DNA of 64,000 nt from Portulaca oleracea (lineage: Eukaryota; Streptophyta; Magnoliopsida; Caryophyllales; Portulacaceae). The notes under the pieces were generated by a model. It did not search any database. It had not been told where the DNA came from and saw only the letters and a list, made by a program, of their open reading frames with translations. The stretch is from NCBI GenBank assembly GCA_029582165.1, contig CM055892.1, positions 3,567,347-3,631,346 on the forward strand, read 5' to 3'. This document shows positions 45,698 to 56,307 of this stretch, one piece after another. The position numbers were made by a program, and so were the translations under genes. Position 1 is the stretch's first letter. Each line of letters starts with the position of its first letter.

Positions 45698-45715
45698 TGG
45701 CGACTCCACTGGGGA
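45698..45715 (+). other. D primer-binding site, copy 2 (tRNA-Arg)
   Basis: TGGCGACTCCACTGGGGA is an exact complement of plant tRNA-Arg(ACG), eight bases after the LTR. Confidence 0.9.
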
Positions 45716-47197
45716 GTTTTTCTAAAGTGGGTAAAACTTAAAAAAACGTTTGTTTGCTTTAAATCTTTTGGAAGGAAAATGAATTTTACTTTATATTATT
45801 AAGTTATTCTTTTTAAGCGTAATGCATTGCATATATCGGGGCACTCCCTTGACATGTAATATGTCGGCGGTATTAGGTTTTTTCTTTTTAACCTTAAAAA
45901 TAACCCATGGGATGTCGGACCGGCCATACTCAATTGGTGCAATTACACCGAGAGAGCATTGGTCACCACATCCACTCTTGCATTACTCTACGATGTTTCC
46001 ACTTGAGCCTCCAAGAGCAACACCCCAAACATTCAAGTTGCCTTTACAACAAGAATGCATCGGGGCGAGTACATGAGCCGCTAAGCCTTATCTAGCGAAT
46101 AAACCGTTTTGTACATAGAGCCTTGGTTTTGGATACCCCTTGTTCAAATGTATGCTATGTGCTATGTGTTTAAATTCGTTGTAAAGAGTCCACCCATGTT
46201 TAGGGATGTTGTTCTAGTCCACATAGTAGTCATTGGGCTGAGTAGAGTCATATTTACCATCTAAGAAGTTCAACCTTAAAAGTTATGGTTGTCCCAGTGG
46301 TTGGGCCCATTTATCCATAAAGGTTGATCCTCTTGGTTCATAAAGTAAACTCAACTCGCCTTTGATGATTCTTTATGGCCCTTTCCAACATTTTCTCAAC
46401 AAAGGTCCAATAAACCTGCTTAAAAGTCCAACAAAAGAAAATGGGTAAAATCTTAGACTACATAATGATCACCCGGTTCGAGTAAATTAATTTATCAAAT
46501 TAATTTTTGAATTCATTACGCTTATGGCCGACCCCTGGTTAGGCCCAACTATATTGAATCTATCAATCAAGTCCATAAATAATTATAACTCACATGTCGT
46601 TGGTTTTAGCCAGTCCTTTATAATATCCATTTTCTCCAATCATATAGATTAAAATAAAAATGAAATAGAAAGATATTAGGCGGTCAGTCTCGTTGATCAT
46701 CGTTCTAGTCCGCATAATAATCAATGCGGCTGGAGTCGGCCCAAGTAGGGTGTCTAAGCTACGGATTCTCCTTAAAACGGTCAGCCTGTAGATGGGGGCT
46801 TATCCGAATTGAGAAACACTGACTTATACTCTTAAACTTGGTTTTGACTCGCTGTGTTTGGTTTTATCCGGCCCTTTATAATGGTCAATAGTCCTTAGGA
46901 TCATGTAGAGTTAGGGTCATGCAAACCCGTGTCCCGGGTGAGTCATCTCGTCTAGTCAGCATGTAGATCGTGCATATTAGGAAGTCCCATGTAGGTTTGC
47001 TAGGTCATGCATTCACCAGGTTGGGTGTTTGGGGTCAATAAATGGTCAATCTCTGAACTGTGTGTGGTTTTGTTGTAGTCAACATAGGAGACCTGAGTCT
47101 AGCTTGGATGCACGACTCGACAGGTCGCTTGATCCGTAACCCGGTTTTCGTTCCGTAAGCACCCAGGTCCAAAACCTCCCGTCGTCTCCAATTCGAC
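45716..47197 (+). other. D leader to the gag start
   Basis: The part 45716-46725 matches copy 1 (without E). The part 46726-47197 is unique in the window and leads to the ATG at 47198. Non-coding. Confidence 0.7.
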
Positions 47198-47672
47198 ATG
47201 TCTGCCGAAGAAAACCACGGAGACAACCAAGTCCAAGAAGCCTTAGTCAAACTTCTTGAGGAGAAGTTCAAGCAAGTTGACGGCTCAATCACTTTTACTG
47301 CCTTATAGCAAGAGAAGAAATTCGATGAGGGCATCGCTCGGTAGCGAGAACTCATCGAGAAGCAAAACACTCGTATAGAGCAACATCAGGAGACTTTGAA
47401 CGGTGTTTTGGAAGTTGTGCAACTCATTAACATGCGAGTCGAAATGACAGACAATGATGAGATGGAAGTTCTTCCCAACCCTACAGGTAACAAAGGCAAA
47501 GGAAAGATGGGTGAAAGTTCCAATGCTGGAGTGGTCATTGAGTTGTCTGATGACCTAAAACCAAGGCCACCACCGTCAGCGACTGGTCCTCAAACTATCC
47601 CAGTCAAGGCTGAGTTACGCGATGACCCTGTCATCCAAGACATAAAGGCTCAACTGAATGTGTTCACGGATG
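47198..47672 (+). pseudogene. Gag of D, N-terminal part (before F)
   Basis: The start at 47198 (MSAEENHGDNQVQEALVKLL) follows a leader of about 1.5 kb, the usual Tat/Ogre arrangement. The part before F is a charged, helix-forming region, with stops at about 47307 and 47343. It then passes into a Lys/Gly- and Pro-rich linker (GNKGKGKMGESSNAG, KPRPPPSATG). F splits the codons after NVFTD, with the GGATG target duplication. The reading resumes at 61411 with VVSQMPTFTNQF. Confidence 0.8.
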
Positions 47673-47945
47673 TGTTTAGACCCAATTTTGTGTCTAAATA
47701 CCGCCTAAATCCTTAGGCTTTTGACTTGTTTCGTAGCTTAATTTACCAACTTTTAATGCGTTTTTGGTAATTTTGTAGATTTCAGATTTTTTACACAAAA
47801 TATGGTAAAAAGGGCCATTTTCGCACCTAATTTGGGAATCCCGAGATTCCCCGAGCCTTGGTCGAGTCAAAAGCAAAGGAAACGGAAAGGACGGACATGT
47901 CAAAGAGCTCAAAAAGGGAGTAGACTTGCCGAAGATCATCGAAGC

Positions 47946-48345
47946 GTAGCCCCTGCCACACCTTTGGTAGCGAGCTGCTACCCCTCCAAGCATCCCTTGG
48001 GTGATTGAACACTCCAACACGTAGCCCCCGCCACCATTTTCGTAGCAGGCGCTACGCCCAGAAGGAATTATTGGTCGAGCGAGACAGTGGCCACGGTCAT
48101 GTTGACCGTAGCCATGGTGGGTTCATGACCTGCCTAAGGAAGATTTTGGCCGACCAAGACCGTGGCCACGGTCTCCCAAGACCGTAGCCACGACGGTGCC
48201 AAGGAGCGAAAATGTCACCTGCCCTAATCGCCGGACTGTACCCACGGTCCAGTGGCACCGTGCCCACGGTGCTGCGAGGAGAAAAAGTGAAATCGCCTGA
48301 GCTACGCAAGATTGTGGACACGGTCTCATTGACCGTGCCCACGGT
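47946..48345 (+). promoter_or_regulatory. Paired palindrome array in U3 of F 5' LTR (six pairs)
   Basis: Pairs at 47946/47967 and 48021/48042 (GTAGC...GCTAC type) are followed by 48084/48105, 48159/48181, 48235/48257 and 48311/48332 (ACCGTGGCCACGGT type). Spacing inside pairs is 21-22 bp. Pair-to-pair distance is 75-76 bp, except 63 bp between the two types. The array ends 64 bp before the TATA box. Two examples are perfect: GACCGTGGCCACGGTC at 48158 and GCACCGTGCCCACGGTGC at 48255 (2-base centre). Confidence 0.82.
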
Positions 48346-48408
48346 CCCCTTCAGACGCGTTTTCTCTGTTTAGCAAAGTGACGAGTTTTGAGTAAGAAAC
48401 TTAGTTTC

Positions 48409-48416
48409 TATATATT
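48409..48416 (+). promoter_or_regulatory. TATA box of F 5' LTR
   Basis: TATATATT; the equivalent in the 3' LTR is at 60398. Confidence 0.75.
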
Positions 48417-49427
48417 GTATTTAGGTCTTTAAGGTTTGAGGATCTTTTTTTATCATCTATTATCCTATCTTAGCACATACTTATAATACGTTTGAGTATA
48501 TTTAAGCATTAAATTAGAGTGATTAGTGGGGAGTTTTTACTGAGATTATTGCTCTTGCACTGGAATTTATTGGATTCCTCTTTGACGTTTGAAGATTATT
48601 TCTTATCTTTGGAGTATTGGAGCTTTATTATTCTGGAGTATTTCCTTTGGCATCAAAATCAACGAGCATTTCTTAACTCTTCTCTTTTTAGTTCATTATT
48701 TACTTATTAATTCTTGTGTTTTGTTAGTTGGATTGTTTGGTTTTTGTGGATTGTTATTGTTGATTTGAATATCTTTTTAAGCATGAATGAGGTTATTATT
48801 GTTGTTAGCATGTTGGATAGGATGATTAGAGGCTAGAACCATAATGGGTTAGGGAGATGTTAAGGATGTGAATGGTGATTAGGTTTGGGTTAGCAATGTT
48901 AATGAGTAATTAGTTGAGGAATCAGTTTCCCACTCCTATCCTTCCCTCAAGTAGGATGTATTCGGGTCCGAAAGCTCCCGAATACATCCAACACTCGTGT
49001 CGGAAGGTGGGAATTGGGATAGTTAGTATTCTATTCATGAAGGTGAATAGAAACTAACTAGGTAATTCCGTTTCATTAACCCTCCGGGTTCTGTCGATGG
49101 ACCTTGGGGAAGTTAATCCGAACTATCCTTGGAAGAGGAAGCTCGGTGGGTATTTTCTAACGGAATTACCACTTGATTCTCCCTTCTTGTTATTCTCTTG
49201 TTGCAAAACCCATTTCCTCATCCCTATTTGCATCTCAAAGTCTCCCGACACCCATTGTTTCCCCTTTCTGACCGAACCTTAGTGTGTTTGTGCTGTTTTT
49301 ACCCTAAATCTATCATCATCTTTATGATCATAAACCCTACCTAGACTCGAATAGTCATAGCTAAGGCCGCCAGCTCCCTGAGAAAGAACGATAAAAACCG
49401 AGGTCTCACAAACCACGTTAAATAAGA

Positions 49428-49445
49428 TTGCGCCGTTGCCAGGGA
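49428..49445 (+). other. F primer-binding site (tRNA-Asp)
   Basis: TTGCGCCGTTGCCAGGGA is the tRNA-Asp complement with two substitutions. It starts five bases after the LTR. Confidence 0.9.
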
Positions 49446-49562
49446 GCAAGCGCACCTAGCTTAGCTTTTTGTTCATAGGTTGTTTAAGATCATTTCATTT
49501 GCTAGAGATTTTGTTATCCTTGGTTATTGGGAATTTAACTCTTCTGTTTGTTTCTTTTGTGC

Positions 49563-50990
49563 ATGCGGACTCAATCTCGACGAGCCCAAACTCCTATAAC
49601 TCCACCGAATCCGAACTCGGAGATCATTATTCGCCAAGCTAACGCCGGCTCGAGACGAAGAAGACAACAAAGGGAGCGAGAGACGATTGAAATTCCAATG
49701 TCTGACGGAGAGCAAGATCCACCCCGTACCTTAGCATCATATTCCTTACCATTGTCGGGTACGGGAGGCGATCCCATCATATTACCAGAATTACCACCGA
49801 ACGCATCGTTCGAGTTCAAGCCATATTTGTTGGAGATATTTGAGAACACTCCGTACCATGGAGGAGAGCATGAAAATCCTATTGACCACATCAACAAGTT
49901 CGAGCAACGCATCGGCTTCGTACAAATGAATGGAGTTTCCGTCGAATACATGAAGCTGAAGTTTTTCCCACTCACTTTGAAGGGGAAAGCACTATTATGG
50001 CTCAACACGTGGCCGCCCGGAACCTATTCAACATGGGATGCCCTTAGCCGCGACTTTCTTCAAAGGTTTTTCCCCAATGATGAGACATGTCGGTTGAGGC
50101 AAGCCATCATGAGTTTCAAGCAAGAATCCGATGAGTCGTTATTCGAAGCATGGGGGAGATTCAAGGGTCTCCAACGGAGGTGTCCACACCACAATCTTGA
50201 GGATTGGCTATTATTGCATTATTTTTATTCCGGACTGAGTAGCTCTTTGCGAGAATCCATCGATCATGCCTCGGGGGGCATGTTACTTAAGAAGACGGCG
50301 GAGGAAGAAAACGTATTTCTTCACGAGTTATCTCAAAACTCTCCTCATTGGGGAGGCGGCCGTGGTCCAAGAGATGGTCCTCCTCTAGAAAGCAATCCTA
50401 CTATTAAATTTCTCATGAACAACGTTTTAGAGATGCAAAAAAAGTCAGCTTTGGAGGAAACTACGAGGAAAGTAAAGGTAGCTCAAGAAGTACCTATGCT
50501 TATTCCGGATGCCCGAGTTCTTGTATGTGATTTTTGTGGAGGGCCATATTCTTTGAAGCGATGTGAAGAGTATCAAACCGAGCAAGTCCAAGCCATTTAT
50601 CCCAACAATAACCTCTCCTATACCAATCACACCCCCCATTCGTCCTCGTGGGAATTACGCCTACAACCAACAAGCTCCACTAAACCAAAACTGCCCCTCG
50701 GTTTCGCAAATCAAAATCGCCGCCAATACCACAAAAATCCCCACCAAAATCCTCACCAAGGTCAATCTTCACAAGCATCCAAACCACCACAATAAGAAAC
50801 TCTTGACCAAACCCTTCAAAAGTTGGCCTTATCTCAAGAAAAGATAGCCTAATCTCAAGAAAAGATGGCCTTAGATCGAGAAAGAGATCAAACTCGCATC
50901 AAGAACCTCGAGTTACTATTGGCTCAATTGGCTCAACAATCTCAACCTATCCAATCTTTTCCTAACCAACCCCAACCAATCTGAAGGGAC
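49563..50990 (+). pseudogene. Gag of F, long open frame with degenerate knuckle
   Basis: The open frame runs from 49548 to 50795; I prefer the Met at 49563 (MRTQSRRAQTP), the usual short basic start. The gag blocks are clear: LKFFPLTLKGKALLWLNTWP, DFLQRFFPND, ESLFEAWGRFKGLQRRCPHH, ESIDHASGGMLLKKTAEEE. The zinc knuckle at 50526-50564 reads CDFCGGPYSLKRC: the third ligand is Tyr where A has His, so zinc binding would be weakened. A one-base slip near 50600-50650 shifts the Asn/Pro/Gln-rich tail into another frame (50563-50847). About 400 codons are open, the longest gag in the window. Confidence 0.88.
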
Positions 50991-51007
50991 AACTTAATGC
51001 TATTGCA

Positions 51008-52014
51008 TTGAGGAGTGGTAGGGAGATTGATGGCCCTAGGATGGTGGGAGAGGAAGTCTTGGGAGACAAAGAGGGTGATCTGGTAGATGTCTCGGAGGAG
51101 GAAGATTTGATGGAGAAGCGGGAAAGTGAGTTAGTCTTGGGTGAGGGAGTTGATGGAGTACATGAGGAGGAGTTGGAAGAATTTAGTAAGGAAAGAGAGG
51201 AGATGGAGAAGTTAAGGAAAGGGAAAGGAAAGATGGTGGAAGAAGAGCCGGTCCAAACCATTGAGAAACCAAAGCTACCGCCGGTCCTTTTTCCCGAGCA
51301 GTTAGCAAAGCCCATGTCCGATGCGAAGTTTTCAAAGTTCATTGGGATGCTAAAAAAGCTCCAAGTAAACATTCCGTTTCTTGATGCTATTTCTGAGGTC
51401 CCATCTTTCAAGAAGCATTTGAAGGAGCTTCTCACGAGCAAAAGGAGGATTTAAGAAGAATCTACAATCCATTTGACAGCGGATTGTAGTGCCATTATTG
51501 ATAACAAATCACCGGAGAAGTTAGCCGACCCCGGAAATTTTTCTATTCCATGCACTATTGGTGATATGCGGATTGGCCGTGCCCTTTGGTGATATTCGAT
51601 TTGCAAGAAGTTGAATCTCGGCGATCTAGCTCCTACAACAATTAACTTCCAATTGGACGACCGTTCTGTGTGAAGACCTTTGGGAATATTGGAGGATATC
51701 CCGGTCCAAGTAGGGCGGTTTTTGATTCCGTGTAATTTCGTGATTTTGGAGATAGAGGAAGACAACAACATCCCTATCATTTTGCAAAGGCCGTTCCTTG
51801 CCACGGCAGGAGCAATAATTGATGTCAAGAATGGAAGCATGTCGTTGAATGTTGGTAACGAAAGCATCATTTTTCAACTTGAGGGGTCATTGAAAAGTCC
51901 TTCGTATGGGGACTCATGCTATGCTATTGATATGATGGAGTTTCTTGTTGATGAGTATATTGAGCACTCCCATCTACTTGAGTCTATATGTGACGATCCC
52001 TTGGGGCTTGCTTA
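51008..52014 (+). pseudogene. Acidic linker and protease of F, active site deleted
   Basis: An acidic linker (51008-51270) leads to KLQVNIPFLDAISEVPSFKK at about 51350-51415 and a stop at 51452. The protease begins in the next frame (SAIIDNKSPEKLADPGNFSI). At about 51588 the sequence passes from IGDMRIGRAL directly to SICKKLNLGDLAP, so some 30 bases holding the DLGAS active-site codons are missing. The C-terminal part is intact (PVQVGRFLIPCNFVILEI, IILQRPFLATAGAIIDV). A frame change near 52010 follows. F could not process its own polyprotein. Confidence 0.85.
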
Positions 52015-55000
52015 TTGGAATCTTTCCAATTTGAGACCGGCGGCACCGATGTTACTTTCTTCACCAACCTTCTTGACTCATCACCCATGCATGAGGAGAT
52101 TATTATTGACGTGCCTTATATGGAATGCATGGAAATTCAAGATGCGATCTACAAAGGTATGTCTTCCTCTCAAATTCAAGCTTCTATTCCTTTAGAGCTT
52201 AAACCTTTGCCCCCTTCCCTCCAATATGCTTTCTTGGACGATGAGAAGTCTTGCCCTGTCATTGTGAATGCGAAATTTAATGGTTCTGAATTATCCAAAT
52301 TGCTTGAGTTGCTTAGAAAACATAGGGGTGCACTAGGTTATAAGATAGAGGATTTGAAAGGTTTATCCCCTTCTATATGCATGCATTCGATTGACTTACT
52401 AGAAGATGCAAAGCCTATTAGACAACCCTAGCGTCGATTAAATCCCAATATGCAAGAGGTGGTTAAAAAGGAAGTAGTAAAGTTGCTAGCTGCTGGGATC
52501 ATCTTCCTCATCGCAAATAGTGAATGGGTAAGCCCAGTTCAGTGTGTACCCAAGAAGGGTGGCATGACTGTGATTGAAAATGACAAGAAAGAACTAGTTA
52601 GTACCCGGACCGTCACCGGTTGGCGGATGTGTATTGATTACCGCCAACTAAACAAAGTAACAAAGAAGGACCATTTCCCCCTTCCCTTTATTGACCAGAT
52701 GTTAGAACGGCTGGCGGGTCATTCGTATTTTTGCTTTTTGGATGGGTACTCAGGGTTCTTTCAAATTCCAATCCACCCCTCACATCAAGAGAAAACTACC
52801 TTCACTTGCCTATACGGGACTTTTACTTATCGTCGCATGCCTTTTGGGTTATGTAATGCACCGGGGACATTTCAACGTTGCATGATGGCTATCTTTAGTG
52901 ATTTCATTGAAAAATGCATGGAAGTCTTTATGGATGATTTTTCTGTCTATGGTAATACCTTTGATGATTGTTTGCTGAATTTGGAGAAAGTTCTAACCCG
53001 TTGTGAGGAAGTTGACTTAGTTTTGAATTTGGAGAAATTCCACTTCATGGTGGAAGAAGGTATTGTGTTGGGTCATTTGATTTCTTCTAAGAGCATTGAA
53101 GTGGACAAGGCTAAAGTTGAGGTTATAGAGCGCCTACCACCCCCAGTTTCTGTTAGGGGGTGCGTAGCTTCTTTGGCCATGCCGACTTTTATCGCCGGTT
53201 CGTCAAGGATTTTTCCAAAATTGCTCGACCTCTAACTGATCTCTTGTGCAAAGATGCCCCTTTCTCTTTTACTGACGAGTGCCTTGAGTCATTTTATAGG
53301 TTGAAGCAGGCTTTGATTTCCGCCCCGGTAGTTCAACCTCCGGATTGGACACTACCTTTTGAGATCATGGTCGATGCGAGTGACTTCACCGTGGGAGCGT
53401 GTTTGGCTCAAACAATAGAGAAGAAACCAAGAGTCATTTACTATGCAAGCCAGGCGCTTGATAGTGCGCAAAGGAACTATACGACCACGGAGAAGGAGCT
53501 TTTTGCAATCATTTTTGCGCTCAACAAATTCCGGCAATACCTCATGTTCTCCAATGTGATAGTTTACACGGATCATGCCGCGATTAAATATTTGATGGGG
53601 AAGAAAGAAACAAAGCCGAGACTCATCCGGTGGTTCTTGCTTATGCAAGAGTTTGATTTGGAAATCCGTGACAAGGCCGGCACGAAGAATGTAGTAGCCG
53701 ATCACCTATCGAGAATCCTTGTTGACTTGGAGGATACCCAACTGATCGCGGATTCTTTCCCGGATGAGCGACTCATGGCCATCAAGCATTCTAGCCCATG
53801 GTATGCTGACATCATAAACTACTTGTCTAGCGTGGTGATTCCTCCAAATCTGAACACTCATCAAAAGAAGAAGTTCTTTCACGATGTCAAACATTTCTTT
53901 TGGGACGATCCATTCCTATTTCGGTTATGTAACGACAGGATCTACAGCAGATGTCTACCCGAGAACGAGGTGAAATCCGTTTTGACACATTGCCATGAGT
54001 TCCTGGTTGGAGGTCACGGTGGATCTCAAAAGACGGCAGCGAGAGTCTTACAAGCCGGCTATTGGTGGCCGACACTCTTTCATGATGCCCATCTTCATGT
54101 CAAGCAATGCGATAAATGCCAAAGGTCTGGAAATATCTCCCGAAAGAATGAAGCACCATTGAATTTCAACCTAGAGGTAGACGTTTTCGATGTATGGGGG
54201 TTAGATTTCATGGGTCCTTTCCCGTCATCACGAGGTTTTCAATACATCCTAGTGGCAGTGGATTATGTTTCCAAATGGGTCGAAGTTATCCCATGCATGA
54301 AGTGCGATGGCAAGTCCGAGTCAAGATTCTTGAAAAAGATTTTATTCCCAAGATTTGGAATTCCACGAGTTATCATTAGTGACAACGGATCCCACTTCAT
54401 CGAGAAGAAGTTTGAGTCCCTCTTGGCAAAGTATGGCATCAATCATAAGAAGGGACTCCCTTGTCATCCACAAACACAAGGGCAAGTAGAAATCTCAAAC
54501 CGTGCTATCAAAGAGATCTTGGAAAAGACGGTTAGCTCTTCACGGAAGGATTGGGTAGAGAGATTGGATGAAGTCTTGTGGGCATATCGCACTGCCTACA
54601 AGACACCGATCGGTACTACTCCGTATCGTCTTGTCTATGGGAAAGCATGTCACTTTCCCGTAGAACTTGAGCATAAAACGATGTGGGCAATCAAGAAGTT
54701 GAATTTCGATCTCAAGGCGGCCGGAGCAAGTCATTTATTTCAATTAGAAGAACTTGAGGAGCTGCGGCGTCATGCTTATGAAAATAACAAGATCTACAAG
54801 GAAAGAACGAAAGCTTGGCATGATAAGAGGTTGAACTTTCGTGAGTTTATGGTTGGCGATAGGGTCCTCATCTTCAACTTAAGGCTGAAGTTATTCTCCG
54901 GGAAATTGAGATCAAGATGGTCCGGGCCATTTGAAATTGTGAGAGTTGTTCCCGCCGGGGTGGTTGAATTGAAAAACGAAAAAGGAGATTATTTCAAGGT

Positions 55001-55085
55001 GAACTCATCAAAGCTTAAACCATACTTCATGGGCAAGGAATACGCGGGGACAGTCGTGGTGTACCTCGCAAACTTCGAAGATTGA
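52015..55085 (+). pseudogene. Pol of F: RT, RNase H, integrase (nearly intact)
   Basis: RT (52015-53150) has one in-frame stop at 52429. Its motifs are LVSTRTVTGWRMCIDYRQLN, MPFGLCNAPGTFQRC and FMDD at 52927-52938. A one-base insertion in a G run near 53150 shifts the frame. From 53160 a single 641-codon frame holds the end of RT, RNase H ([41 protein letters not shown]) and integrase. The integrase HHCC finger spans about 53988-54119 (H at THCHE, CDKC at the end), with the core at [19 protein letters not shown] and [12 protein letters not shown]. The C-terminal GPF block ([12 protein letters not shown]) is followed by the stop at 55083. Only one stop and one frameshift separate it from a full pol reading. 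Confidence 0.93.
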
Positions 55086-55476
55086 AAGCATCAGGGTAGG
55101 TCAAGCTAGGACCTAAAACAAGCACTCGGGAGAGGTATGAACTACTTCCCCTTCTTTTAGTGTTTTCTTTCATTTTCTTCTATTTTTATTTCTTGTGCTT
55201 AGTTTTTTTTCATTTTCTCTATTTTTGTTGAAATTTGAAAAAGAAAGAAAGAAAAGAGTGAAAAAATGAAAAAAAAAGTGTTGAAAAAAATCAAGAGTGA
55301 AAAGGGGTTCTATAAAGGACGTGATTCAAAGTGGTTTTTGAGTGTTGGGAAAATGTGTTTGAATGATGATTTAGCGAGAAAGAAAAGAGAGTGGATAATA
55401 AGAGGGTAGATTTTAGGACTTAACATTTTTTTTCCAAGTTTTTGAGCCTTGTAGGTGCAGGGGAGTGACCGAAGAG
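55086..55476 (+). other. F pol to array spacer
   Basis: Non-coding, A-rich with GAAAGAAAGAAAAG runs. The first bases after the stop (AGGTCAAGCTAGGACCTAAAAC) correspond to A at 10762, which marks the A pol deletion. Confidence 0.6.
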
Positions 55477-55738
55477 GACCGTACCCACGGTAGCTTGCAC
55501 CGTGGCCACGGTCCAGTTATGCGATTTTTGGCCAGTTTCTTCCCGAGCTGCACCGTGGCCACGGTTGATTTCACCGCACCCACGGTATCAACGCAACACT
55601 GTTTTGGAAAAAATTCATTTCGAGCTTTACCATAGCCACGGTAGATGTTACTGTGCCCACGGTCTCAAGACAGTTTTTTCCGCCTTTTTTCTTCCCGAGT
55701 TAGACCGTGCCTACGGTCCAGCTGACCGTGGCCACGGT
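55477..55738 (+). promoter_or_regulatory. Internal palindrome array of F, before the 3' ORF
   Basis: Four pairs of ACCGTGGCCACGGT-type palindromes: 55478/55499, 55552/55573, 55629/55650 and 55704/55725. Every pair is exactly 21 bp start to start, and pairs follow each other after 74, 77 and 75 bp. This copies the layout of the last four pairs of the F LTR (75-76 bp). Confidence 0.8.
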
Positions 55739-55784
55739 GAATCGAATTCCTGCGCATATTATCGGGGCTCAATTGCTTTCTTCC

Positions 55785-55851
55785 TCATTTCTTTTTCATT
55801 CCCACCACTTCCCTCTCACTCGAAAATCTCTCTTCCATCCTAAAACCCTAA
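55785..55851 (+). promoter_or_regulatory. Pyrimidine-rich stretch and telo-box after the F internal array
   Basis: A CT-rich run is followed by AAACCCTAA at 55843, parallel to C at 26550-26608. The distance from the last palindrome to the telo-box is 105 bp in F and 96 bp in C. Confidence 0.45.
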
Positions 55852-56042
55852 ATCTCTTGCCTAATTTAACAACTCCATCACAAAATCTTTCCTTGCTCTC
55901 CATTCCCCCCATCGTTTTTGCCCTAGTTGCGCTACGTTCCTCTTCTTCCTCATTTTCGGGGTTCTTGAGGAGCAATTTCTGGGTTCTTGTTCTTGTTGGG
56001 GCTCGATTTTGGCAAAGCATCTCTTCAAAGACTTCAATCCAG

Positions 56043-56299
56043 GTATTCCTTGTTTGTTGGTGCATCAAATCTCGTTTTTCTTGCACATTTGGGTCGTTTA
56101 TTTATGCTATTTTGTGGGTCTTGGGTGAATGCTTTTGGATGAGTTTGGGAATGCCAATTTGATTGTTAGCTTGGAGATTGTAGGGTCATTGGTGAGATTC
56201 TTGGTTGAGATTTTGTTGTTCTTCGGGACTTTGTGGTTTCTCGGGATTTTGGGTTAGTGTCTTTGTTGTGCTTCGTTGTTGTGGTTATTTTGCTTTCAG
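56043..56299 (+). other. Candidate 5' UTR intron before the F 3' ORF
   Basis: A donor CAG/GTATTCC at 56043 and an acceptor TTTGCTTTCAG ending at 56299 flank a 257-bp T-rich stretch. The 3' ORF start at 56308 follows directly. Inferred from splice-site words only. Confidence 0.35.
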
Positions 56300-56307
56300 T
56301 TACTTCA

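Larger units (their letters stand above)
47673..49422 (+). repeat. F 5' LTR
   Basis: It starts TGTTTAGACCCAATTTTGTG and ends CACGTTAAA (3' LTR: CACGTTACA). It differs from the 3' LTR by a 31-bp block in the palindrome array and scattered substitutions. Confidence 0.95.

Noticed and set aside
49571..50008. A 145-codon minus-strand open frame
   Set aside because: It is the antisense shadow of the well-supported F gag and shows no recognisable domain.
55502..55843. An open frame across the F internal array
   Set aside because: It is explained by the four palindrome pairs. No similar protein is kept in the equivalent array of C.
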